A stretch of 53,734 nt of DNA from the NCBI RefSeq assembly GCF_003206715.1, contig NZ_PZJU01000052.1, positions 1 to 53,734 of the forward strand, written 5' to 3'. The notes below the pieces were generated by a model. It did no database searches, was not told where the DNA came from, and saw only the letters and a list, made by a program, of their open reading frames with translations. Origin of the DNA: Salinicola peritrichatus. GTDB taxonomy: Bacteria; Pseudomonadota; Gammaproteobacteria; Pseudomonadales; Halomonadaceae. Position 1 is the stretch's first letter; each line of letters opens with the position of its first letter. Made by a program: the position numbers and the translations under genes. This document shows positions 1-9,017 of the stretch, piece by piece.

Positions 1-53
1 CTGAATAGTTACGATTTAATTTACTTTTCATTAATTTAAGAGGCGGCTGATTT

Positions 54-653
54 ATGGAGAGCATTGGCGTAGGGCCCTGGATCGCCATCGTGGTGGCGGT
101 GGGCGCCGTCGGCGTACTGGTCGGTTACTGGCTGGGCACCCGGTTGGGCGGGCACAACACCGAACCGATGCGCGAACTCACGCGTGAGCACAAAGCCTAC
201 AAGGACGAAGTGCGCGAGCATTTCCAGCAGGTTTCCGCGACCATGACGCGCATGGTCGAGGATTATCGCGAGATGTATCAGCATGTCGCCAAGGGCGCCG
301 AGAAGCTCGCCGACATGCACCACGAAACCGTGATCGAGCCGCCGCCCAAGCCGGAAGCGATCACCCAGGATGCGCGCGCTTCCAGCGACGAATCCCCCCG
401 GAGCGCTGACCCGGCGAAGCCGGCGGCCAAGACGCCGGATAGCGCCGCCGCATCGTCCAAGAGCGATGAGCCGCGTACGACTGGCGAGGCTTCCCGGGCG
501 CAGCAGACCGACACCGCCGACGAGGCACAGACGACGGCCCCGACGCCCGACTCGACCCGTCAGGCTGCCGGTTCTCAAGCGACATCCGCCAAGCAGCGTC
601 CGCAGGATGCCGCCATCCGCGCTGCCGCCGAGGACGCGGCGACCAGACGATGA
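54..653 (+). CDS. zapG: ZapG/YhcB (DUF1043) inner-membrane cell-envelope protein
   Basis: The 199-residue protein has one N-terminal membrane segment (about residues 7-28, PWIAIVVAVG... to YWLG). A charged helical stretch follows (about 37-85, rich in E/K/R with REHFQQVSATMTRMV) that looks like a coiled coil. The tail is long, low in complexity and rich in A, T, S, P and E. This is the architecture of YhcB/ZapG, which in E. coli links cell-envelope growth and division. E. coli YhcB is about 132 residues, so the extra length is all disordered tail. The start follows an AGAGGCGG-like ribosome site. Family assignment is by recognition of the N-terminal half. The tail has no recognisable function. 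Confidence 0.8.
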   Translation: MESIGVGPWIAIVVAVGAVGVLVGYWLGTRLGGHNTEPMRELTREHKAYKDEVREHFQQVSATMTRMVEDYREMYQHVAKGAEKLADMHHETVIEPPPKPEAITQDARASSDESPRSADPAKPAAKTPDSAAASSKSDEPRTTGEASRAQQTDTADEAQTTAPTPDSTRQAAGSQATSAKQRPQDAAIRAAAEDAATRR

Positions 654-747
654 CCAAGCGGTAACCAGGAACGCCGATCGAAGCGGGGGTTGCCGGCTAT
701 GGTAGACTGCGACGTCACCTTTACTCAGCAGGCCCCGCTCGATCTCC

Positions 748-2979
748 ATGGATGACGTTTCGGCACTAATCGACTCTCTCAACGCCGCCCAGCGGGAAGC
801 CGTTGCCGCGCCTCCCGGCAACATGCTGGTACTGGCCGGCGCCGGTTCGGGCAAGACCCGGGTGCTGGTGCATCGCATCGCCTGGCTGATGCAGGCCGAG
901 GGCGTCTCCCCCTATGCCATTCTGGCGGTGACCTTCACCAACAAGGCCGCCCGCGAGATGCGCACGCGCCTCGAGGCGCTGCAGGGTGTCTCCCTGCGCA
1001 ACATGTGGGTGGGCACCTTTCATTCCATCGCCCACCGCCTGCTGCGTACCCACTGGCACGATGCCCGCCTGCCGCAGCATTTCCAGATCATCGACAGCGA
1101 CGATCAGCTGCGCCTGATCAAGCGCCTGCTGCGCGATCACAACGTCGACGACGAACGCTATCCGCCCAAGCAGGTGCAGTACTTCATCGGCGGCTGCAAG
1201 GAAGAGGGCCTGCGTCCGCAGCAGGTGCCGGCCCACGGCGACGCCTACCTGGCCAGGATGGTCGAGCTCTACGAGCTCTATCAGCTGACCTGCGAGCGCG
1301 GCGGGCTGGTCGATTTCGGCGAGCTGCTGCTGCGCAGCCTGGAGCTGCTGCGCGATACCCCGGCACTGCTCAAGCACTATCGCGAGCGCTTCGGCCATAT
1401 CCTGGTCGACGAGTTCCAGGATACCAATACGCTGCAGTACGCCTGGCTCAAGCTGCTGGCGGGCGCTGATGGCAATGGAAGGAGCGATGACAATCGCGCC
1501 TGCATGACGGTGGTCGGCGACGACGACCAGTCGATCTACGGCTGGCGTGGCGCCCGGGTCGAGAACATCCGCCGCTTCGAGAGCGAGTTCCCGAACACCC
1601 GGACCGTGCGGCTGGAGCAGAACTATCGCTCCACCAGCGCCATTCTGGATGCCGCCAACGCGCTGATCAGCCATAACAGCGGACGCATGGGTAAGGAGCT
1701 GTGGACCGCGGGCGAGGCCGGCGACAAGATTTCGGTCTATGCCGGCTTCAACGATCTCGACGAGGCGCGCTTCATCGTCGACACCATCGGCGAGCAGGTG
1801 CGCAACGGTTTTGCCCGGCGCGAGATGGCGATTCTCTACCGCTCCAACGCCCAGTCGCGGGTGATCGAGGAGGCGCTGATCCGCAGCGGCGTGCCCTATC
1901 GCATCTATGGCGGCCAGCGCTTCTACGAGCGTCTCGAGATCAAGAATGCCCTGGCCTATCTGCGCCTGCTGCTCAATCGCGAGGACGACGCTTCGCTGGA
2001 GCGGGTGATCAACGTGCCGGCGCGTGGAATCGGTACGCGCACGGTGGAGATCCTGCGCGCGCGGGCGCGCGACGCCAGCGTGTCGCTGTGGCAGGCACTG
2101 CACGACAGCATCAGCGACGGCACGCTCAAGGGCCGCGCGGGCAACGCCGTCAACGCCTTCGCCGAGCTGATCGAGCGGCTCGACAACGACACCGCCGGCA
2201 TGGCGCTGCACGAGATCGTCGATCATGTGATCCAGACCTCCGGACTGGTCGAGCATCACCGCAGCGAAAAGGGCGAGAAGGGCCAGGCGCGGGTCGAGAA
2301 CCTCGAGGAGCTGGTCAACGCCGCGCGGGCTTTCCAGCAGGGCGAGCCGTTCGATCTGCAGGAAGCCGGCGAAGGCGCGGCGGCGCTGGAGCCGTTCCTC
2401 GCGGAAGCGGCGCTCAACGCCGGCGATCACGAAGCCGACGAGTTCGAGGACTGCGTGCAGATGATGACGCTGCACTCGGCCAAGGGGCTGGAGTTTCCGG
2501 TGGTGTTCATCGCCGGTGCCGAGGAAGGGCTGTTCCCGCACAAGATGTCGCTGGAAGAGCCCGGTCGCCTCGAGGAGGAGCGCCGGCTGTGTTACGTCGG
2601 CATGACCCGCGCGATGCGCAAGCTCTACCTGACCTACGCCGAGATCCGCCGCCTGCACGGTCGCGAGACGCTGGCGCGGCCGTCGCGTTTCCTGCGCGAG
2701 ATACCCGAGGAGCTGCTCGAGGAGGTGCGCCTGCGCGGCCAGGTCTCGCGACCGCTCACTTCGCGTCCGGAAGTCGGCCTGTCGCACCAGCAGGGCGTGG
2801 CGGCGAGCGGCGACCTGCCGTCGTTGTCGCTGGGCCAGCGGGTCAGTCACCCGATGTTCGGCGAAGGCGTGATTCTCGACGCCGAGGGCGAAGGCGCGCG
2901 GGCGCGCGTCCATGTCAGTTTCGAAGGCGAAGGCGACAAGTGGCTGGTGTTGGGTTTCGCCAAATTGACGCCGCTCTGA
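748..2979 (+). CDS. uvrD: DNA helicase II UvrD (superfamily 1A)
   Basis: This is an ATP-dependent 3'-5' DNA helicase acting in nucleotide excision repair and methyl-directed mismatch repair. The SF1 motifs appear in order: Walker A GAGSGKTRVL near residue 31, motif Ia TFTNKAAREM, motif II DEFQDTN, motif III GDDDQSIYGWRGA, motif IV LEQNYRS, motif V TLHSAKGLEFPVVF and motif VI VGMTRA. At 743 residues it is close to the usual 720. The C-terminal segment (GQRVSHPMFGEGVILDAEG...) is the Tudor-like domain typical of UvrD/PcrA, which favours UvrD over Rep. No LexA box (CTG-N10-CAG) was noticed in the short upstream region. It stands alone between zapG and phoU, all on the same strand. Confidence 0.95.
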   Translation: MDDVSALIDSLNAAQREAVAAPPGNMLVLAGAGSGKTRVLVHRIAWLMQAEGVSPYAILAVTFTNKAAREMRTRLEALQGVSLRNMWVGTFHSIAHRLLRTHWHDARLPQHFQIIDSDDQLRLIKRLLRDHNVDDERYPPKQVQYFIGGCKEEGLRPQQVPAHGDAYLARMVELYELYQLTCERGGLVDFGELLLRSLELLRDTPALLKHYRERFGHILVDEFQDTNTLQYAWLKLLAGADGNGRSDDNRACMTVVGDDDQSIYGWRGARVENIRRFESEFPNTRTVRLEQNYRSTSAILDAANALISHNSGRMGKELWTAGEAGDKISVYAGFNDLDEARFIVDTIGEQVRNGFARREMAILYRSNAQSRVIEEALIRSGVPYRIYGGQRFYERLEIKNALAYLRLLLNREDDASLERVINVPARGIGTRTVEILRARARDASVSLWQALHDSISDGTLKGRAGNAVNAFAELIERLDNDTAGMALHEIVDHVIQTSGLVEHHRSEKGEKGQARVENLEELVNAARAFQQGEPFDLQEAGEGAAALEPFLAEAALNAGDHEADEFEDCVQMMTLHSAKGLEFPVVFIAGAEEGLFPHKMSLEEPGRLEEERRLCYVGMTRAMRKLYLTYAEIRRLHGRETLARPSRFLREIPEELLEEVRLRGQVSRPLTSRPEVGLSHQQGVAASGDLPSLSLGQRVSHPMFGEGVILDAEGEGARARVHVSFEGEGDKWLVLGFAKLTPL

Positions 2980-3104
2980 CGCCACGCTAGAGCGGCTCAC
3001 GATACCGTCATCGAATTGACATACTTTTGTGCCAAGATGATGCGATAGGTCGTAATACGTCCAGTATCCGTCGCGCTGCCGTTTCGCCACCCCTGGAGTC
3101 ATGC

Positions 3105-3839
3105 ATGGATATCACCAGCGATACCCACAGCCAGCACATCTCTCAGCAGTTCAATCAGGATCTCGAGACGCTCAAGACCCAGCTGATGGCCATGGGCGGG
3201 CTGGTCGAGAAGCAGCTGCAGGAAGCCGTGACGGCGCTGCTCGAGGGCGACAGCCAGCTGGCGACCCGGGTGCGAGACAACGACACCAGTGTCAACGACA
3301 TGCAGCTCAAGATCGACGAGGAGTGCACGCGAATCCTGGCGCGTCGCCAGCCGGCGGCCTCCGATCTGCGCCTGGTCATCGCGGTCATCCGCGCCACCAA
3401 CGATCTCGAGCGCATGGGCGACGAGGCCAACAAGATCGCGCGTAACGCCATCGACCTGATCGACGCCGGACGGATACCCCAGGGCAGCATCGAGATTCGC
3501 CACATCAGCGAGCACGTACGCAACATGCTGCGCGATGCGCTGACCGCCTTTGCGCGTTTCGATACCGAACTGGCGCTCAAGGTGGTTCACGAGGATGCCT
3601 CGGTGGACAGCGAATACACCACCGCCATGCGCTCGCTGGCGACCTTCATGATGGAGGATTCGCGCTCGATCGGTAGCGTACTGAACGTGATGACCGTGCT
3701 GCGGGCGCTGGAGCGCATCGGCGATCACGCCGACAACCTGGCCGAACACGTCATCTATCTGGTCAAGGGGCGCGACATTCGCCATACCCCGATCGACGAT
3801 CTCGACCAGGAAGCGCTGGGCAAGTCCGGCAAGCGTTGA
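3105..3839 (+). CDS. phoU: Phosphate signalling protein PhoU
   Basis: PhoU is a cytoplasmic two-domain helical bundle that couples the Pst phosphate transporter to PhoR and keeps the Pho regulon off when phosphate is plentiful. The two PhoU repeats are visible: E/DxxxxD motifs around ATNDLERMGDEANKIARNA and the second copy RALERIGDHADNLAEHVIYL. The ATG at 3105 gives 244 residues, matching the family. An in-frame upstream start (3027) would add 26 residues of non-homologous sequence. A TTGACA lies at 3016-3021, but I could not place a convincing -10. No pstSCAB genes are adjacent, unlike in enterobacteria. phoB/phoR lie about 3-5 kb downstream on the other strand, as in Pseudomonas. Confidence 0.93.
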   Translation: MDITSDTHSQHISQQFNQDLETLKTQLMAMGGLVEKQLQEAVTALLEGDSQLATRVRDNDTSVNDMQLKIDEECTRILARRQPAASDLRLVIAVIRATNDLERMGDEANKIARNAIDLIDAGRIPQGSIEIRHISEHVRNMLRDALTAFARFDTELALKVVHEDASVDSEYTTAMRSLATFMMEDSRSIGSVLNVMTVLRALERIGDHADNLAEHVIYLVKGRDIRHTPIDDLDQEALGKSGKR

Positions 3840-3925
3840 GTTTGGGTCCGTGTTCGCACACGACGCCGGCCAGACTATGGTAGCTTGTTGATCACGCAAC
3901 GCATTGTCTGGTTGACGGAAACTGC

Positions 3926-4654
3926 ATGATCTACTCCCTTCAAGCGATTGGCCGCGGCACGCGGTTGGTTCTCGAGCCCGGATTGCGACGTTTCGTCATC
4001 GGGCCGATCGTGGTCAACCTGCTGCTCTACGGCGGCACCATCTTCTATCTGATCGAGAACTTCGGCGGCTGGCTCGATTACGGCATGCGCCAGATACCCG
4101 ACTGGCTCACCTGGCTGGAGTGGCTGATCTGGCCGCTGCTGGTGATTGCGCTGGTGCTGATCGTGTTCTTCACCTTCACCCTGGTCTCGAATTTGATCGC
4201 GGCACCGTTCTACGGTTTTCTCGCCGAGAAGGTCGAGACCCGGCTCACCGGGCGGCCACCCAGCGATGAGCGTGGCCTGATCAAGGCCGGCATCGATGCA
4301 CTGGGCCGGGAACTGGTCAAGCTGGGCTACCTGCTGCCGCGCATGGCGGTGCTGTTCCTGCTCGGTTTCGTGCCGGGACTGAATCTGGTCACGCCGTTTC
4401 TGTGGGCGGCATTCTCCGCCTGGATGATGGCGATCCAGTATCTCGACTATCCGATGGACAACAACCAGGTCGGCTTCACCGACATGCGCCGCCGCCTGCG
4501 CGCGCGCTGGTGGCCGACGCTGACCTATGGCGCCTGCATGTCGGTGGCAACCTGGGTGCCGCTACTCAATCTGGTATTGTTGCCCGGCGGGGTCGCCGGC
4601 GCGGTCATGCTGTGGGATCGCTATTACCGATCCCTGCCCGTCGTCGCTCGTTGA
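3926..4654 (+). CDS. cysZ: CysZ/EI24-family membrane protein, probable sulfate permease
   Basis: This 242-residue integral membrane protein has about four to six hydrophobic segments (residues about 27-45, 68-97, 141-170 and 196-230). Its pattern matches the CysZ/EI24 family, with the N-terminal GLRRFVIGPIVVNLLLY, central SNLIAAPFYGFLAEKVE and later PFLWAAFSAWMMAIQYLDYPMDN. E. coli CysZ (253 residues) is a sulfate/sulfite uptake channel feeding cysteine synthesis. The family match is strong; the substrate is inferred. No other sulfur-assimilation gene lies nearby. It starts 86 bases after phoU, and no clear promoter or terminator was found between them. Confidence 0.82.
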   Translation: MIYSLQAIGRGTRLVLEPGLRRFVIGPIVVNLLLYGGTIFYLIENFGGWLDYGMRQIPDWLTWLEWLIWPLLVIALVLIVFFTFTLVSNLIAAPFYGFLAEKVETRLTGRPPSDERGLIKAGIDALGRELVKLGYLLPRMAVLFLLGFVPGLNLVTPFLWAAFSAWMMAIQYLDYPMDNNQVGFTDMRRRLRARWWPTLTYGACMSVATWVPLLNLVLLPGGVAGAVMLWDRYYRSLPVVAR

Positions 4655-4971
4655 GGATCATCCATGCGTAGCGATCACCACGGATTTCTGGTCTGGTGGT
4701 TGGCAGCCAGGGGTTGAAAGCCAAGCCGTAACACGCCATATAATGAAAATAATGACGACGAGGTTTATCGAAGCCGCCGGATGCAACGAAAGCCTTCGAA
4801 CCGGAATGCAAGTCTTCGAAAAACCTCTTCGATTTCAGGGCGATGAGTTGTACCGGCAACGCCATGCAGGGTTGAGGCCCGCTTGACACAGCAACGCGTT
4901 GATCACTATTTTTAATCACCTGCGAGGCGCCCACATCGGGTAACGCCTCCCCACGAAAGGGAGTTTTGATC
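4655..4971. other. Intergenic region between cysZ and sodA
   Basis: This 317-bp stretch has no convincing gene. It holds a perfect TATAAT (4739-4744) preceded at a loose 19-nt spacing by TTGAAA (4714-4719). The -10 runs into an A/T-rich ATAATGAAAATAATGA that weakly resembles a Fur box. A 47-codon ORF starting just after it (4744-4886) has no recognisable product. The sodA promoter is at its right end. Confidence 0.4.
4883..4912 (+). promoter_or_regulatory. Probable sigma-70 promoter of sodA
   Basis: A perfect -35 TTGACA (4883-4888) is followed after 17-18 nt by CTATTT/TATTTT (4906-4912), an acceptable -10. The sodA ATG lies about 60 nt downstream behind a GAAAGGGA ribosome site. Confidence 0.6.
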
Positions 4972-5583
4972 ATGGCTCATAGCTTACCGTCGCTACCGTA
5001 CGCCTACGACGCGCTGGAACCCAAAATCGATGCAATGACGATGGAGATTCACCACACGCGTCACCATCAGACTTACGTCAACAACCTCAACGCCGCGCTG
5101 GAAGGGACCGGTCTCGAGGACGTGCCGGTCGACAAGCTGATGGCCGATATCGAAAAAGTCCCGCAGGACAAGCGCCAGGCCGTCATCAACAACGGCGGCG
5201 GTCATGCCAACCACTCACTGTTCTGGACCGTGCTGTCCAAGGACGGCGGCGGTGCGCCGACCGGCAAGGTGGCCGAGGCGATCGACAGCGAGCTGGGTGG
5301 CTACGAGAACTTCAAGGAGGAGTTCAAGAAAGCCGCCGCCGGCCGTTTCGGCAGTGGCTGGGCCTGGCTGGTGGTGACTCCCGAGAAGAAGCTCAAGATC
5401 ACCAGCACGCTGAACCAGGATAGCCCGCTGATGGATGGCCTGACGCCGATCCTCGGCCTGGACGTGTGGGAACACGCCTACTACCTGAAGTATCAGAACA
5501 AGCGTCCGGATTACATCGCGGCCTTCTTCGACGTGATCAACTGGGACGAAGTCAACCGTCGCTACGCCGAAGCCACCGCCTAA
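4972..5583 (+). CDS. sodA: Superoxide dismutase, manganese type
   Basis: It converts superoxide to oxygen and hydrogen peroxide in the cytoplasm. Metal ligands are visible: His27 in [12 protein letters not shown], His81 in [11 protein letters not shown], and Asp/His in [13 protein letters not shown] near residues 166-170. The glycine at position 77 before HANH and the Q in LNQDSPL are signatures of the Mn enzyme rather than the Fe enzyme. The length of 203 residues is typical. The ATG at 4972 sits behind GAAAGGGAGTTTTGATC; an in-frame TTG two codons earlier (4966) is less likely. The gene has its own promoter and terminator, so it is probably monocistronic. Confidence 0.95.
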   Translation: MAHSLPSLPYAYDALEPKIDAMTMEIHHTRHHQTYVNNLNAALEGTGLEDVPVDKLMADIEKVPQDKRQAVINNGGGHANHSLFWTVLSKDGGGAPTGKVAEAIDSELGGYENFKEEFKKAAAGRFGSGWAWLVVTPEKKLKITSTLNQDSPLMDGLTPILGLDVWEHAYYLKYQNKRPDYIAAFFDVINWDEVNRRYAEATA

Positions 5584-5602
5584 ACGGCAACCGCGGCTTC
5601 GG

Positions 5603-5630
5603 GATGCCTCCGCCCCTCGGCGGGGGCATC
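5603..5630 (+). terminator. Intrinsic terminator of sodA
   Basis: A 12-bp GC-rich stem, GATGCCTCCGCC (5603-5614) with GGCGGGGGCATC (5619-5630) and one G-T pair, has a 4-nt loop and is followed by TTGCGTT. It lies 20 nt after the sodA stop. The T-tract is short. Confidence 0.7.
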
Positions 5631-5723
5631 TTGCGTTACCTTCCCTCCACCGGCTTTTCTGTTAGGCTGGCGCTCTCGGCGACTCGCCGTTCTCCGGTCC
5701 ATCCCGCAAGACGATTCGACATC

Positions 5724-6782
5724 ATGACTGCACTTCGCTGCGACGCCACATTGACGTTCACCGATGCAAATAATTTTCAATCGCGCCTGAAAGCGTTTCT
5801 GGATGAGTACGATGTGGCCTATCGATGCGACGACCGCCAAGTCGCCGTCGAATTGCCGGGCGGCGAAGCACGCTTTTCGGTCGTCCGGGCCGGCTTGCAT
5901 CTCGAGGCCGAGGCCGGCGCCCGTGACGGTCTCGAGACGTTGCGTAGCATCATCGAGCACTACGTGGCGCTGTTCGCCGGAGACAATGCGCTGCCGCTGC
6001 ATTGGCATGGCGACGTCGTCGCGGCGCCGACCTTCGCCAATTTTCGCGAGATGCGGGTGACGCAGGTCGAGGATCTCACGCCGAGCATGCGCCGGCTGAC
6101 GCTTGCCGGCGAAGACCTGGCCCGCTTCGACCATGCCGAGGAGTGGCACGTGAGGCTGCACTTCCCGCCCGAGGGCATCGCGCGGCCCCAATGGCCGCGT
6201 CCCACGGCGGAAGGCGGCATCCAGTGGCCGCCGGAAGATCAGCGTGCCGAGATCCGCTACTACACCATTCGCCGGCTGGACGTCGCCAAGGGCGAAGTCG
6301 AGATCGACTTCCTGCTGCATGCCGCACCCGGCCCGGGTGGCGATTTCGCCCGCCGCGCCAGACCCGGCGACGTCTGCGGCATGGCGGGCCCCTACGGACG
6401 CGGCGTGGCCGAGGCCTCCCACTATCTGCTGGCCGGCGATGAAACCGCGCTGCCGGCCATCTCGCGGCTGCTGGAGACGCTGCCGGCCAGTGCCCGGGTC
6501 GAGGCCTGGCTGGAGGTGGAATCACCGCTCGACGAGCTGGCACTGCCGCTACCCGATCACTGCCATGTCAGTTGGCGCCACCGCTGCCGCGGCCGTGCGC
6601 CCAGCGAGCAACTGGCCACGGCGATCGTCGAGGCGATGCCGGACGAACGCGACGACCTGTTCGTGTGGTTCGCCGGCGAAGCGGAGGTCAGCCAGCGCCT
6701 GCGCAAACGGCTCAAGCAGGAGTTCGGGCTGAGGAAGGGACAGCATCTGGTGACGGGCTACTGGAAGCGTGAAGCTCACTGA
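5724..6782 (+). CDS. Siderophore-interacting protein (SIP family ferric reductase) with N-terminal DUF2218
   Basis: The protein is probably an FAD- and NAD(P)H-dependent reductase that releases iron from imported ferric-siderophores in the cytoplasm. Residues 1-90 resemble DUF2218 (LTFTDANNFQSRLKAFLDEYDV... ending LHWHGD). The rest is the SIP FAD-binding barrel, with FREMRVTQVEDLTPSMRRLTLAGEDL and YYTIRRLD (FAD site), then HAAPGPGGDFARRARPGD. The C-terminal NAD-binding part has LLAGDETALPAISRLLETLP and LFVWFAGEAEVSQRLRKRL. The ATG at 5724 gives 352 residues; an open frame from 5466 overlaps sodA and its terminator and is rejected. No siderophore transport genes are adjacent and no clear Fur box was seen. 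It ends 75 bp from the convergent phoR. Confidence 0.88.
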   Translation: MTALRCDATLTFTDANNFQSRLKAFLDEYDVAYRCDDRQVAVELPGGEARFSVVRAGLHLEAEAGARDGLETLRSIIEHYVALFAGDNALPLHWHGDVVAAPTFANFREMRVTQVEDLTPSMRRLTLAGEDLARFDHAEEWHVRLHFPPEGIARPQWPRPTAEGGIQWPPEDQRAEIRYYTIRRLDVAKGEVEIDFLLHAAPGPGGDFARRARPGDVCGMAGPYGRGVAEASHYLLAGDETALPAISRLLETLPASARVEAWLEVESPLDELALPLPDHCHVSWRHRCRGRAPSEQLATAIVEAMPDERDDLFVWFAGEAEVSQRLRKRLKQEFGLRKGQHLVTGYWKREAH

Positions 6783-6857
6783 GTCCGCTCCAGTGTGATG
6801 CCGAACCGATATTGCATCTTGAATCGGTTGCGTACCGTCGCAGTGCAGCCGCTGCCT

Positions 6858-8180
6858 TCACGATGCCGATGCCGCGACCAGGCGCGAGGCGGGGAAGACG
6901 CAGCGAAAGCGAGCGCCCTTGCCTGGGCGGCTGACGATATCGAGGCGGGCATCGTGGCGCAGCAGCACGTGCTTGACGATCGCCAGGCCCAGGCCGGTTC
7001 CGCCGGTGGCGGCGCTACGGCCCTTGTCGATGCGATAGAAGCGTTCGGTGAGGCGTGGGATGTGTACCGGGTCGAAGCCCTCGCCATTGTCCTCGACCTC
7101 GACCGCGGCACCGTCGTGCCATGGCTTCCAGCGCAGAATGATGGTGCTGCCTTCCGGCGTGTAGCGCACGGCGTTGAATACCAGATTGGAGACCGCGCTG
7201 CGCAGCTCCTGGGCATTGCCGAGCAGCCGGCGTGGCTCGCCCACTTGCAGTTCGAGAGTCTGGCGACCGCCGCTGAGCCCGCGGGCGTCCTCGATGATGC
7301 TGGTGAGCAGGGCCGCGACATCGAGTGTGCCGCGATCGTCATCGGGGCTGTCGATCTCCAGACGCGACAGCAGCAGCAGATCCTCGACCAGATTCTGCAT
7401 GCGCGTGGTTTGGCTCTGCATCTGGTTGAAGCCGCGCTGCCAGCGAGCCGGCAGCTGGTCGGCATGGTCGGCATAGGTTTCCAGATAGCCGGCCAGTACC
7501 GTCAGCGGTGTGCGCAGCTCATGCGAGACGTTGGCGACGAAGTCGCGGCGCATCATTTCCAGCTGATGCAGGCGCGTGACGTCGCGCACCATCAGCAGCC
7601 GCTCATCGTCGCCAAATAGCGTGATATGAAACTGCAGCGTGCGGTTGTCGTGGATCGGCGACGGCATCAGCAGCGGTTCGCGGTAGTCGCGGCCATTGAA
7701 GTAGTCGATGAAGCGCGGGTCGCGTATCAGGTTGGTGACCGGTTGGCCGCGATCGTGATCGGGTTTCAGGCCGAGCATTTGGGAGGCGGCACTGTTCCAC
7801 CACTCCAGATCGCCGTGGGGATCGAGCATCACTACGCTGTCGCGCATCGCCTCGCAGGAATCCTGGATGCGGCGGAGGATGTCGCGCAGCCGTTGCTGTA
7901 GCTGACTCTGCGCCTTCTGATAGGTATACAGCCGGTCGAACAGATCGCCCCATACGCCGGTGCCGGGCGGGGGTTCCTCGCGCGGATGGCGCAACAGCCA
8001 GACATAGAGCAGACGCACGTGGCGCAGATGCAAAAAGACGTAGAGTCCGAGCCCGGCGGCCAAGCCCCAACCCAGGCCGGCGGCCAGATTGCCACCCAGT
8101 TCGCCGAACAACAGGCCCAGCGCACCGAGCCCGAAGAGCATGTAGCCGAGGCGCCACAGTTCGTTGATCCAGTAGCGCAC
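6858..8180 (-). CDS. phoR: Phosphate-regulon sensor histidine kinase PhoR
   Basis: This 440-residue membrane kinase phosphorylates PhoB when phosphate is scarce. In order: two hydrophobic N-terminal segments with almost no periplasmic loop (about residues 11-50), a linker, a PAS domain (about 105-200), the HisKA box with His220 in VANVSHELRTPL, and a HATPase domain with N box NLVFNAVRYTPEGS, G1 DNGEGFDP and G2 GGTGLGLAIVKHVL. The compact membrane anchor is the PhoR/DUF3329 arrangement, which senses through PstB/PhoU rather than an external domain. It lies 8 bp downstream of phoB in one operon. Confidence 0.93.
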   Translation of the reverse strand: MRYWINELWRLGYMLFGLGALGLLFGELGGNLAAGLGWGLAAGLGLYVFLHLRHVRLLYVWLLRHPREEPPPGTGVWGDLFDRLYTYQKAQSQLQQRLRDILRRIQDSCEAMRDSVVMLDPHGDLEWWNSAASQMLGLKPDHDRGQPVTNLIRDPRFIDYFNGRDYREPLLMPSPIHDNRTLQFHITLFGDDERLLMVRDVTRLHQLEMMRRDFVANVSHELRTPLTVLAGYLETYADHADQLPARWQRGFNQMQSQTTRMQNLVEDLLLLSRLEIDSPDDDRGTLDVAALLTSIIEDARGLSGGRQTLELQVGEPRRLLGNAQELRSAVSNLVFNAVRYTPEGSTIILRWKPWHDGAAVEVEDNGEGFDPVHIPRLTERFYRIDKGRSAATGGTGLGLAIVKHVLLRHDARLDIVSRPGKGARFRCVFPASRLVAASAS

Positions 8181-8188
8181 GCCGTGAC

Positions 8189-8878
8189 TTACTCCCTGGT
8201 CGAAAAGCGGTAGCCGGTGCCGCGTACGGTCTGGATCAGGTGCTGATGCGCCTCACCCAGGGACTTGCGCAGCCGGCGGATATGCACGTCGACGGTGCGT
8301 TCCTCCACGTACACATTGCCGCCCCAGACCTGATCGAGCAACTGGCTGCGCGTATAGGCGCGTTCCTGGTGCGTCATGAAGAACTGCAGCAAACGGTATT
8401 CGGTGGGACCGATTTCCAGCGCGCCGCCGTTCGAGGTCACCCGATGGCTGGTGGGGTCGAGTCGCAGGCCGTCGACTTCGACCGCCTCTTCGATGCCGGG
8501 CGGCGTGGCGCGGCGTAGCACGGCCTTGAGCCGTGCCACCAGCTCACGCGGCGAGAACGGCTTGGTGATGTAATCATCGGCGCCGGCTTCCAGACCTTGG
8601 ACCTTGTTGTCCTCCTCGCCCTTGGCGGTGAGCAGGATGATCGGCATCTCGGCGGTGGCTTCCTCGCGCTTCAGACGGCGGGCCAGCTCGATGCCGCTGG
8701 TGCCGGGCATCATCCAGTCGAGCAGGATCAGGTCGGGCTTGTGATCCAGCGCCATGGCGTGAGCGGTCTGGGCGTCTTCCGCTTCGATGACACGGTAGTC
8801 GGCCATCTCCAGCGCCACGGCGATCATCTCGCGGATGGCGTCTTCGTCGTCAACGATGAGTACGGTCTTGGAGCTCAT
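8189..8878 (-). CDS. phoB: Phosphate-regulon response regulator PhoB
   Basis: This is a two-domain OmpR/PhoB-type transcription factor. The receiver domain has acidic residues DDEDA near position 10, phospho-acceptor Asp54 in LLDWMMPG, and Lys106 in [11 protein letters not shown]. The winged-helix domain has [21 protein letters not shown] and [19 protein letters not shown] chose the ATG at 8878 (229 residues, the normal length) because [12 protein letters not shown] is the family N-terminus; an open frame extending to 8989 adds unrelated residues and would run into the Pho box region. phoB is first in the phoBR operon and probably autoregulated through the upstream Pho box. Confidence 0.95.
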   Translation of the reverse strand: MSSKTVLIVDDEDAIREMIAVALEMADYRVIEAEDAQTAHAMALDHKPDLILLDWMMPGTSGIELARRLKREEATAEMPIILLTAKGEEDNKVQGLEAGADDYITKPFSPRELVARLKAVLRRATPPGIEEAVEVDGLRLDPTSHRVTSNGGALEIGPTEYRLLQFFMTHQERAYTRSQLLDQVWGGNVYVEERTVDVHIRRLRKSLGEAHQHLIQTVRGTGYRFSTRE

Positions 8879-8982
8879 GCACATGCCTCGAGTGAGCCGC
8901 CGGTTGGCTTCCCGCATGGCGCGAATAGCGCAATGGGGTGCCTCCGGCCGTGACAGAACGGTGACGATTACATCGTGAAAAG

Positions 8983-9000
8983 ATGACAATCATATGACAG
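8983..9000 (-). promoter_or_regulatory. Pho box upstream of phoBR
   Basis: Read on the minus strand the site is CTGTCATATGATTGTCAT: two 7-mers (CTGTCAT, TTGTCAT) with 11-bp periodicity, very close to the consensus CTGTCAT-A/T4-CTGTCAY. Weaker repeats continue toward phoB (TCACGAT, TCGTCAC). It lies about 105 bp upstream of the phoB start and between phoB and the end of ubiA. Confidence 0.85.
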
Positions 9001-9017
9001 GCGTGCCAGCGAACCGC

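Noticed and set aside
766-3102. A 778-codon open frame on the minus strand opposite uvrD
   Set aside because: Antisense to a fully motif-supported helicase gene; such long shadows are expected in GC-rich DNA. Its translation has no recognisable domain.
4527-4886. Open frame between cysZ and sodA, ending in a 47-codon tail
   Set aside because: Overlaps cysZ in another frame and has no family features; only the promoter-like sequence there is noted.
5466-5723. N-terminal extension of the siderophore-interacting protein
   Set aside because: It would overlap sodA and its terminator and does not resemble the family.
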